Shown: positions 1 through 5,480 of the stretch, piece by piece | Position numbering within the stretch: position 1 is the first letter of the stretch | How the letters are laid out: each line of letters opens with the position of its first letter | NCBI GenBank assembly: GCA_964417925.1 | Contig: CAYQJV010000067.1 | Coordinates: 1 to 5,759, forward strand | Direction: 5' to 3' | Source: CAYQJV01 sp964417925 | Lineage (GTDB): Bacteria; Hydrothermota; Tepidihabitantia; B3-TA06; CAYQJV01 | DNA: 5,759 nt | Translations under genes and position numbers: made by a program | Notes under the pieces: model-generated | Databases searched by the model: none | What the model was told of the DNA's origin: nothing | The model's input: only the letters and a program-made list of their open reading frames with translations

Positions 1-996
1 CAACTTCAAGCCATGCCGACCAAGTATTATTAGGAGTGGGAGTATTACCACATTGGAAAACTCATCTCCCCATACTACATAACTACTATCTGATGAGACT
101 CTTGCATTGACTACATAATCTGCCTTGCCATCATAATTAAAATCCATTACAGTACTTCCACTTGCTTCAATACTAACTCCTACATCGGTTTTATTGTTTT
201 CTGAAAATCCATGAGGACTATTCCAATAAATAATTTGTCTATGCGTTTTGAATCCTCCTCTAAATAAAATTATATCAAGCCATCCATCTTTGTTCAAATC
301 CGCTACCGAGAGTCCGTGTGGATCTATATGGGTTGGTAAATAAGTAACGTTAGAGGATGAATATCCATTTTTACCTCCCCAAAATATTCCAAGTTTCCAA
401 TCACCTGCTGCAGGGAAGATGATATCTAACCATCCATCCTTATTTAAATCCGCGACTTCAATATTAGCTCCATTTGTATTTCCATCAAATAGTGGAGTAT
501 TAGGAATAAATCCGGAGGTATCTCCCCAAAAAATTATTCCTTGAGTTTCTATAACAATATCCAGATATCCATCTTTGTTAAAATCTGCCCAAAAACAAGC
601 TTCAGCATTCGGTGGTTTATTTAGCAATAATCTATTATTTGCATTTGGTCCGTCTTTTTCTCCCTGGAATATAATTAAGTAATTGGCTCCATAGGGAGAT
701 ACAGAAAATTCAGGATAATTATCCCAGTTTATATCTGCACCATCACAGTTTTCTCCTCCATACGTAAAAAAGGTTTGTTTATTATATATAGAGAATCCAG
801 AACTACTTCCCCAATAAATTGTTGTGGTGCCTGCAATTTCAGATATGTAAACATCCAAATATCCATCATTATTTAAATCAAATCTCGGTACAAATTCAAC
901 TGCTCCTTCTTTTCTCCAAGGAGCATAAATATTCCTTTCAAAATTTCCATCTTTAAAGTCTTCTTGAGTTGCCTCTATCCATAAATGTACTTGCAT
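1..996 (-). CDS. FG-GAP/VCBS repeat beta-propeller protein, 3' end outside window, probably frameshifted
   Basis: The reverse strand is open from an ATG at 996-994 to the window edge (332 codons, no stop). The product carries calcium-loop repeats of the DxNxDGxxD type at about residues 40-48, 138-146, 183-191, 233-241 and 285-293, with a degenerate copy at 88-96. The spacing is about 45-52 residues, and segments such as IYWGSSSGFS or IFWGGKNGYS lie between copies. This is the FG-GAP/VCBS (integrin alpha-like) propeller pattern, usual in secreted or surface proteins. Two copies share the peptide VADLNKDGWLDII (181-193 and 231-243) but use different codons, so the duplication is old. No signal peptide is visible at the N-terminus (MQVHLWIEATQ), which is odd for this class. 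From about position 47 leftward the current frame becomes an atypical hydrophobic tail, while the next frame reads NTPTPNNTWSAWLEV, which fits better. One base is therefore probably missing, by mutation or sequence error. The ligand and exact role are unknown. Confidence 0.82.
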   Translation of the reverse strand, partial: MQVHLWIEATQEDFKDGNFERNIYAPWRKEGAVEFVPRFDLNNDGYLDVYISEIAGTTTIYWGSSSGFSIYNKQTFFTYGGENCDGADINWDNYPEFSVSPYGANYLIIFQGEKDGPNANNRLLLNKPPNAEACFWADFNKDGYLDIVIETQGIIFWGDTSGFIPNTPLFDGNTNGANIEVADLNKDGWLDIIFPAAGDWKLGIFWGGKNGYSSSNVTYLPTHIDPHGLSVADLNKDGWLDIILFRGGFKTHRQIIYWNSPHGFSENNKTDVGVSIEASGSTVMDFNYDGKADYVVNARVSSDSSYVVWGDEFSNVVILPLLIILGRHGLKL

Positions 997-1003
997 AATG
1001 AAA

Positions 1004-1031
1004 AGTGTATACTTTAAAAATTTATTGTCAA
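1004..1031 (-). promoter_or_regulatory. Putative sigma70-type promoter of the FG-GAP gene
   Basis: On the minus strand TTGACA (1031-1026, perfect -35) is followed after 16 bases by TACACT (1009-1004). An alternative -10, TATACA, lies at 1011-1006 with a short 14-base spacer. With the 16-base spacer, transcription would start near 997, directly at the ATG at 996, giving an essentially leaderless mRNA. No Shine-Dalgarno sequence precedes this ATG. The assignment rests on sequence match and geometry only. Confidence 0.55.
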
Positions 1032-1041
1032 GTTTTTGACA
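1026..1041. repeat. Short inverted repeat between the GT4 gene and the FG-GAP gene
   Basis: On the minus strand TGTCAA-AAAC-TTGACA forms a perfect 6-base-pair inverted repeat with a 4-base loop. The second arm is the -35 box of the FG-GAP promoter. It lies 7 bases after the stop codon of the upstream GT4 gene and is followed by an A/T stretch ending in TTTTT. It could be a weak terminator for the glycosyltransferase transcript, an operator over the -35 box, or chance. The stem has only two G-C pairs, so termination would be inefficient. Confidence 0.4.
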
Positions 1042-1048
1042 TATTATA

Positions 1049-2173
1049 TTACTTTTTTAGTGAAGTTTTAATTTCCTTTAAGAATTGAATTGCAGATCTT
1101 TCTGCTAAAGGAAGTTTTTTCTTAGAAATTTTTTGAACAGGTGTAAATTTTTTAATTTTCAGCATAGCTTGATACAGTTCATTAAGGGATTCTTTTGGAA
1201 TTACAATTCCTGCGTTGAATTCTTTAATTCTTTTTCCAAGATCTCCAACATCGGTTCCTATTACTCTGATCCCTATTTGAAGAGCTTCCCAAAAGCTATT
1301 AGGCATACTTTCATTTCTAGAGGGAAGTATAAGGCAATCGGCAAGAGATAAGTATTTCGGAATCTTATTGTAAGGAATGATACCAGTAAATATTATTCTT
1401 TTTTCCATATTATTTAATTTAACTTTTTTTTGCAGAATATTTTTTAATTTCCCATCACCTATTACAAATAGCAGATCTTCCTTTATTTGTTTAAATAATT
1501 TAATAGCTGCTTCTATTAAAATATCTACTCCTTTTATTTTTTCAAGTCTTCCAATAAACATGTAAATAAATTTTCTATTCTTTTTTTTAATTTTTTTAAT
1601 AGAGTTCATTTTTAAAAGTTTTACAGACCCCAAAAATTTACATTCCTTGGAGGAAAGTTTTTCTACTTTACTACATAAGTTAAAACTGTTGGCAAAATTG
1701 ATATCTGCTCTTTTTAAAATTTTACTTAACAAATATTTTCCCCAAACTGTTGGATAAAATTTGTTAATATCTGTACCAAGAGCCCACGTTCCATAAGGTA
1801 TGGAAAATTTGAACTTAAAAAAATATGCAGAGATTCCTTGAGGTAGAATCCAGGGGACAAATATAAAATCGATTTTTTCTTTTAAATGAATTTTTTTAAG
1901 CCATGTGTATCCCTTTACTAAAAGTTGAAGTAATCTATATATATCAGATATATTCCAAATTTTAAATTCTCCTATAGTTTTAGAAGTGTGCATCCAAAAA
2001 TATACTTTTACATTTAAATTATTTTTACAAGGAGGATCATTAGTCTTTCCGGGGATTAAAATTGTAATTTTACATTTTTCTTTTATAAGTCTTTTGGCAA
2101 AATCTGGAATAAAATTTCCACCTATTGGATTTTTTAATGTAGGAAATGAGTGAGTAATAATTACTATATGCAT
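1049..2173 (-). CDS. Glycosyltransferase family 4 (GT-B fold)
   Basis: This 374-residue protein has the usual length and two-domain layout of GT4 retaining glycosyltransferases. The N-terminal acceptor domain starts MHIVIITHSFPT and contains a glycine-rich loop (PIGGNF, 16-21). The C-terminal nucleotide-sugar domain begins with the strand and loop IGRLEKIKG (207-215), followed by VIGDGKL (237-243), FTGIIP (262-267) and the EX7E motif (E288 to E296 in NESMPNSFWEA). The tail continues IGTDVGD (305-311). No membrane segment or signal peptide is apparent, so it probably works on the cytoplasmic membrane face, transferring a sugar from a nucleotide donor to a glycan or lipid-linked acceptor. Donor and acceptor cannot be read from the sequence. 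Its ATG lies inside the 3' end of the upstream GT2 gene (10-base overlap), with only an A-rich AAAGAG element before it, so translational coupling is likely. The C-terminal region is very lysine-rich. Confidence 0.9.
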   Translation of the reverse strand: MHIVIITHSFPTLKNPIGGNFIPDFAKRLIKEKCKITILIPGKTNDPPCKNNLNVKVYFWMHTSKTIGEFKIWNISDIYRLLQLLVKGYTWLKKIHLKEKIDFIFVPWILPQGISAYFFKFKFSIPYGTWALGTDINKFYPTVWGKYLLSKILKRADINFANSFNLCSKVEKLSSKECKFLGSVKLLKMNSIKKIKKKNRKFIYMFIGRLEKIKGVDILIEAAIKLFKQIKEDLLFVIGDGKLKNILQKKVKLNNMEKRIIFTGIIPYNKIPKYLSLADCLILPSRNESMPNSFWEALQIGIRVIGTDVGDLGKRIKEFNAGIVIPKESLNELYQAMLKIKKFTPVQKISKKKLPLAERSAIQFLKEIKTSLKK

Positions 2174-3078
2174 TTTTTTCTCTTTAAATTTTCTAATTCA
2201 TCTTTTATTAAAAGGATTTGCTCTCCCAAAAATCCTATTACAAAAAGAATCAAACCTGATACAATAAGGAGTATAACAAGATACAGTAAAGGTCTAAATC
2301 CTATTTGGAAAAACACTCTTAAAATTACTGCTGTCAATCCTATAAGAAAACCCAATAAAATAAATGTACCTCCTATACTTCCAAATAGAAGCATAGGTTT
2401 TTTGGCAAAAGAAAGTAGAAGTTTTACAGATATTAAATCCAACACCCCTATAGGTATTCTCCAAAATCCAAATTTTGATTTCCCATATCTGCGAGGAAAT
2501 AATTTTACCTTTACCTCTTTAACTCTGTATCCTTTATAATAAGCAATTACAACCATGTATCTGTGCCAGTCTTTTCTCCATATTACATCATCTACCACCT
2601 CTTTTTTGAAGGCTTTTATTGTATTTAAATCATGCACTGGAACTTTAAATATTTTTCTTGAAAGGTAATTATATACTGAGGAGACAAATTTCTTTTCATA
2701 CTTTCCTTGTTTCCAACCGGTGACAATATCTGCTTTATCTTCTATTATTGGATCCACCAGTTTTTCTATTTCTTTTACTTCGTATTGAAGATCAGCAGGA
2801 AAAAATACATAGATATCTCCCTTTGCTATTTCAAAGCCTGTTAAAAGTGCTTGTGTAATACCAAAATTTTTTCTATGTTTCAATACTTTTAGAAATTTAC
2901 ATTTCTTGGTGTAATCTTTTGCTACTGTATATGTTTTATCTGTACTTCCATCATCAACTATAATTACTTCACATTTAAATTTCCATTTTGGAATATGTTT
3001 TTTAAACTCTTCTATCAAGAGAGGAATATTTTGTTCTTCATTACAGGCAGGTATAATAACGGAAACGTATTTTTTCAT
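2164..3078 (-). CDS. Family 2 glycosyltransferase, polyprenyl-phosphate sugar transferase (DPM1/GtrB-like) with two C-terminal membrane helices
   Basis: The start is placed at the ATG at 3078, giving 304 residues. The protein then begins directly with the first GT2 strand (MKKYVSVIIPACNEE), and this ATG sits just behind a consensus promoter. The GT-A domain (about 1-215) shows VDDGSTD (41-47, nucleotide binding), NFGITQALLTG (71-81), a modified DxD region FFPADLQ (92-98, Pro94 in place of the usual first Asp) and the RRYGKSKFGFWR segment (196-207) typical of dolichol/undecaprenyl-phosphate sugar synthases. Two hydrophobic segments follow (about 229-257 and 263-284) and then a basic tail (ELENLKRKKCI), as in GtrB/ArnC/CsbB-type enzymes. 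By family, it should transfer a sugar from a nucleotide donor to a polyprenyl phosphate on the inner membrane face. The sugar is not predictable. It is the first gene of the minus-strand unit and overlaps the next glycosyltransferase by 10 bases. Confidence 0.88.
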   Translation of the reverse strand: MKKYVSVIIPACNEEQNIPLLIEEFKKHIPKWKFKCEVIIVDDGSTDKTYTVAKDYTKKCKFLKVLKHRKNFGITQALLTGFEIAKGDIYVFFPADLQYEVKEIEKLVDPIIEDKADIVTGWKQGKYEKKFVSSVYNYLSRKIFKVPVHDLNTIKAFKKEVVDDVIWRKDWHRYMVVIAYYKGYRVKEVKVKLFPRRYGKSKFGFWRIPIGVLDLISVKLLLSFAKKPMLLFGSIGGTFILLGFLIGLTAVILRVFFQIGFRPLLYLVILLIVSGLILFVIGFLGEQILLIKDELENLKRKKCI

Positions 3079-3087
3079 AGATATAAA

Positions 3088-3116
3088 AGTATAATTACAA
3101 GACATAGCTATGTCAA
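3088..3116 (-). promoter_or_regulatory. Near-consensus sigma70-type promoter of the glycosyltransferase operon
   Basis: On the minus strand TTGACA (3116-3111) is separated by exactly 17 bases from TATACT (3093-3088): a perfect -35, optimal spacing and 5 of 6 matches at -10. The start codon at 3078 lies 9 bases after the -10 box, so the transcript should have a leader of only about 2-5 bases. No Shine-Dalgarno sequence is present. This promoter also fixes the choice of the ATG at 3078 over in-frame ATGs further upstream, which would lie before the transcription start. Confidence 0.75.
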
Positions 3117-3122
3117 TATAAT
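3094..3122 (+). promoter_or_regulatory. Possible alternative serS promoter
   Basis: On the plus strand ATTACA (3094-3099, 4 of 6 matches to -35) is followed after 17 bases by a perfect TATAAT (3117-3122). It would start transcription near 3129 and give serS a leader of about 28 bases. That leader has no Shine-Dalgarno sequence. The element overlaps the opposing promoter and the palindrome, so the TATAAT may be incidental in this AT-rich spacer. Confidence 0.3.
3101..3114. repeat. Perfect 14-base palindrome in the divergent promoter region, candidate operator
   Basis: GACATAGCTATGTC is identical to its own reverse complement over all 14 bases, with no mismatch or spacer; the flanking bases do not extend it. 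It covers four bases of the glycosyltransferase -35 box and ten bases of its spacer, and ends 8 bases before the serS -35 box. A dimeric regulator bound here would block the glycosyltransferase promoter and could also affect serS. No regulator gene is present in the window, and the function is inferred from position only. Confidence 0.5.
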
Positions 3123-3150
3123 TTGACTTTTTCCAATAATTAAATAACAT
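3123..3150 (+). promoter_or_regulatory. Putative leaderless promoter of serS-ribD-ribE
   Basis: TTGACT (3123-3128, 5 of 6 matches) is followed after 16 bases by TAACAT (3145-3150, 4 of 6). Standard spacing from the -10 box places the first transcribed base at 3157, which is the A of the serS ATG. The -35 box is back to back with that of the divergent glycosyltransferase promoter, 6 bases apart. The absence of any Shine-Dalgarno sequence before serS agrees with a leaderless transcript. The weak -10 keeps confidence moderate. Confidence 0.5.
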
Positions 3151-3156
3151 CATTAC

Positions 3157-4407
3157 ATGATAGATATTAAAAAAATAAGAGAAAATCCAAAAGAGGTAGA
3201 GAAAGCCTTAAAAAGGAAAGGATATAATATAAATATTAAACACATTCTTTCTATAGATGAAGAAAGAAGGAAATTGCAAAAAGTTCTTGATGATAAAAAG
3301 CATGAGAAAAATACTCTATCACAAATAATAGGGGAAAGAAAAAGAAGAGGAGAAGATGTGGAGAAAGAACTGCAACAGACGAAGAAATTGGCAGAGGAAA
3401 TAAAAAATCTTGAGCAAAAATTGAAGGAAGTGGAAAAGGAGTTCAAAGGTCTTCTTTTCTCTATTCCCAATATTCCTGATGAATCATTACCTGAGAAAGA
3501 TGTAGTTGTAAAACAATGGGGAGAGATAAGAAAATTTGAGTTTGAGCCTTTAAATCATATTGAAATAGCAGAATCGCGAGGATTTATAGATTTTAAAAGA
3601 TCCGCACAACTTTCTGGTTCGAGATTTGTTTTGTTTAAAAAAGAAGGAGCTTTACTTGAACGAGCTTTAATAAACTTTTGTCTTGATCTTCATACCAATG
3701 AACATGGGTATGAAGAAGTTTCTCCACCTGTACTTGCAAAAGAGGAGAATTTTACTGCAGCAGGTCAGCTTCCTCATCTTGCACAGGATATGTACAAAAC
3801 AGAAAAAGATCCATTATGGCTTATTCCTACAGCAGAGACCGTGCTTATTAATTTACATGCTGGTGAAATTTTAAAAGAAGAAATGCTTCCTAAAAAATAC
3901 GTTGCATATACACCATGTTTTAGAAGAGAGGCAGGAAGTTATGGTAAAGAGATAAAAGGACTTTTTAGAGTTCACCAATTTGATAAAGTTGAACTTGTTC
4001 AATATACTCTTCCTTCAAAATCATATGAAGCTCTTGAGGAAATGCTTTTCCATGCAGAAAGGGTTTTGCAATTACTTGGACTTCCTTATAGGGTGAAGTT
4101 ACTTTCAGCTTCAGAAATTGCTTTTCAATCTGCAAAAACATATGATATAGAGGTATGGGCTCCAGGAATGAAGGAATGGCTTGAAGTTTCTTCTGTATCA
4201 AATTGTGAGGATTTTCAGGCAAGGAGAAATAAAACACGGATAAGACTTTCTACAGGAGAGTTGATTTATCCGCATATTTTAAATGGTTCAGGAGTAGCTT
4301 TTGCCAGGACCTTTATAGCAATTCTTGAAACTTACCAGAATAGAGATGGTACTATAACTGTACCTACTGTTTTGAGGAAATATATGGGAGGAAGAGAAAA
4401 AATATGA
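3157..4407 (+). CDS. serS: Seryl-tRNA synthetase (class II)
   Basis: This protein charges tRNA-Ser with serine in the cytoplasm and, by family, can also charge tRNA-Sec. The 416-residue length is normal. The N-terminus MIDIKKIRENPKEV matches the family start, so the ATG at 3157 is secure although no Shine-Dalgarno sequence precedes it. Residues about 30-100 are charged heptad-like sequence, the antiparallel coiled-coil arm that grips the tRNA variable arm. The catalytic core contains GQLPHLAQDMY (203-213), the serine-site TAE (225-227), motif 2 with CFRREAGSYG (254-263) and FRVHQFDKVE (270-279), VSSVSNCEDFQARR (344-357), and motif 3 with NGSGVAFARTF (376-386, Arg384) ending in LRKYMGG. All expected catalytic motifs are intact. 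The stop codon shares the ATGA junction with ribD, so serS is the promoter-proximal gene of a riboflavin operon. Confidence 0.98.
   Translation: MIDIKKIRENPKEVEKALKRKGYNINIKHILSIDEERRKLQKVLDDKKHEKNTLSQIIGERKRRGEDVEKELQQTKKLAEEIKNLEQKLKEVEKEFKGLLFSIPNIPDESLPEKDVVVKQWGEIRKFEFEPLNHIEIAESRGFIDFKRSAQLSGSRFVLFKKEGALLERALINFCLDLHTNEHGYEEVSPPVLAKEENFTAAGQLPHLAQDMYKTEKDPLWLIPTAETVLINLHAGEILKEEMLPKKYVAYTPCFRREAGSYGKEIKGLFRVHQFDKVELVQYTLPSKSYEALEEMLFHAERVLQLLGLPYRVKLLSASEIAFQSAKTYDIEVWAPGMKEWLEVSSVSNCEDFQARRNKTRIRLSTGELIYPHILNGSGVAFARTFIAILETYQNRDGTITVPTVLRKYMGGREKI
4386..4391 (+). promoter_or_regulatory. Ribosome binding site for ribD
   Basis: GGGAGG lies 12 bases before the ribD ATG, inside the end of serS (codons for MGG). 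The spacing is on the long side, but the sequence is a strong Shine-Dalgarno match and is followed by GAAGAG closer to the start. It contrasts with the complete lack of such a sequence before serS. Confidence 0.6.
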
Positions 4408-5480
4408 AGTTTGAAGATTACTATTTTATGCAGAAGGCAATTAATCTTGCAGAAAAGGGAAGAGGTTATACCTTTCCTAATCCACTTGTTGGAGCAGTGG
4501 TGGTAAAGGAAGGAAAAATAATAGGAGAAGGGTATCATGCTGGATATGGAAGGCCTCATGCAGAAAGCATTGCCATAGATTCTGCAAATGAAAGAGTGGA
4601 GGGAGCTACTCTTTATGTAACGGTGGAACCATGTGTGCATTTTGGTAAAACTCCTCCTTGCGTTGATAAAATAATAAAAGCAGGGATCAAAAAGGTAATT
4701 ATAGGAATAAAAGATCCAAATCCACTGGTAAATGGGAAAGGAATTGAAAAACTTAGACAAAATCACATAGAAGTAATAACAGGCGTACTTGAAAATGAAA
4801 TTGTAAGGCAGAATGAGGCATACATCAAATTTATGAAGTATTCACTTCCTTTTGTAATTGTGAAATCTGCAGTAACTCTCGATGCAAAAATTGCATTATC
4901 CAACGGAAGTTCAAAATGGATTACAGGAGAAAAAGCAAGAGTATTTGCTCATCAATTGAGGCATGAGTCAGATGCAGTACTTATTGGGATAAATACTGTA
5001 TTAAAAGATGACCCAATTCTTGATACAAGATTCGTAAAGGGTAAAGATCCTTTAAAGGTGATATTAGATTTTTATTTAAGAATTCCTTTAAATGCCAAAC
5101 TTTTCAAAAAAGGTAAAACTATTATTTTTACTGCGATAGACTATTTAGATAAAAAATTTATGAATGCAGAGGTTGTAAGAGTGAGAGGAGAAGATGGATT
5201 ATTATCCCTTACGGATGTGTTAAAAGAACTTGCAAAAAGAAATGTTGTACAACTCCTTGTAGAAGGGGGAAGTAAAGTAATATCTACATTTTTGAAAGAA
5301 AAGCTTGTGGATAAAATCATACTGGTAATAAATCCAAGCATTATAGGGAGAGGAATCAATTTTACAGAGCATTTAAACATAGATAGCTTAGAGAGAAGGA
5401 TAAAGTTGAAAGATGTGAGAATAAGAAAAATAGGCGAGGATATAATTCTGGAGGGTTACCCTGTTTACTGGAATAATTGA
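4404..5480 (+). CDS. ribD: Bifunctional riboflavin biosynthesis protein RibD (deaminase/reductase)
   Basis: RibD carries out the second and third steps of the pathway from GTP: deamination of the diamino-pyrimidinone ribosyl phosphate, then NADPH-dependent reduction of the ribosyl side chain. The 358-residue length is typical. The N-terminal deaminase domain (about 1-145) has FPNPLVGAVVV (24-34), the zinc and catalytic motif HAE (52-54) and EPCVHFGKTPPC (75-86) with zinc ligands Cys77 and Cys86. The C-terminal reductase domain (about 148-355) has SAVTLDAKIA (155-164), SSKWITGEKAR (169-179), LRHESDAVLIGINTVLKDDP (185-204) and the cofactor-loop sequence LLVEGGSKV (284-292). Both halves look intact. 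The start shares ATGA with the serS stop, and the 3' end overlaps the ribE start by 20 bases, so the three genes should be co-transcribed and translationally coupled. Confidence 0.98.
   Translation: MKFEDYYFMQKAINLAEKGRGYTFPNPLVGAVVVKEGKIIGEGYHAGYGRPHAESIAIDSANERVEGATLYVTVEPCVHFGKTPPCVDKIIKAGIKKVIIGIKDPNPLVNGKGIEKLRQNHIEVITGVLENEIVRQNEAYIKFMKYSLPFVIVKSAVTLDAKIALSNGSSKWITGEKARVFAHQLRHESDAVLIGINTVLKDDPILDTRFVKGKDPLKVILDFYLRIPLNAKLFKKGKTIIFTAIDYLDKKFMNAEVVRVRGEDGLLSLTDVLKELAKRNVVQLLVEGGSKVISTFLKEKLVDKIILVINPSIIGRGINFTEHLNIDSLERRIKLKDVRIRKIGEDIILEGYPVYWNN
5450..5454 (+). promoter_or_regulatory. Ribosome binding site that decides the CTG start of ribE
   Basis: GGAGG (continuing GT) lies inside the end of ribD, 6 bases before the CTG at 5461. 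This is optimal Shine-Dalgarno strength and spacing. There is no ATG, GTG or TTG in the ribE frame between the upstream in-frame stop (TAA at 5443-5445) and the CTG, so this site supports initiation at CTG. Confidence 0.7.

Noticed and set aside
1036..1064. Plus-strand promoter starting with TTGACA at 1036
   Set aside because: No -10-like hexamer occurs at a 16-18 base spacing and there is no plus-strand gene downstream. The box is explained by the inverted repeat.
1133..1565. Plus-strand open frames within the GT4 gene (1133-1351, 1377-1565)
   Set aside because: They are antisense shadows of a gene with intact GT4 motifs, with no ribosome site or promoter.
2150..2539. Plus-strand open frame of 129 codons across the GT2/GT4 junction
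   Set aside because: It is low-complexity Pro/Asn/Ile/Lys sequence produced by reading the membrane-helix region of the GT2 gene backwards; it has no motif or start signal.
3079..3153. Longer GT2 protein starting at the ATG at 3153 (25 extra residues)
   Set aside because: The extra part lies upstream of and across the promoter at 3088-3116, has no family similarity, and would begin before the predicted transcription start. The GT2 fold starts directly at the ATG at 3078.
3153..3470. Minus-strand open frame inside serS
   Set aside because: It is an antisense shadow of the serS coiled-coil region: a Ser/Phe-rich translation with no domain, fully overlapped by a certain gene.
3965..4766. Minus-strand open frames across the end of serS and the start of ribD (3965-4237, 4332-4766)
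   Set aside because: Their translations have the His/Phe/Ser/Tyr-rich look of antisense reading and no recognisable motifs, and they overlap secure genes.
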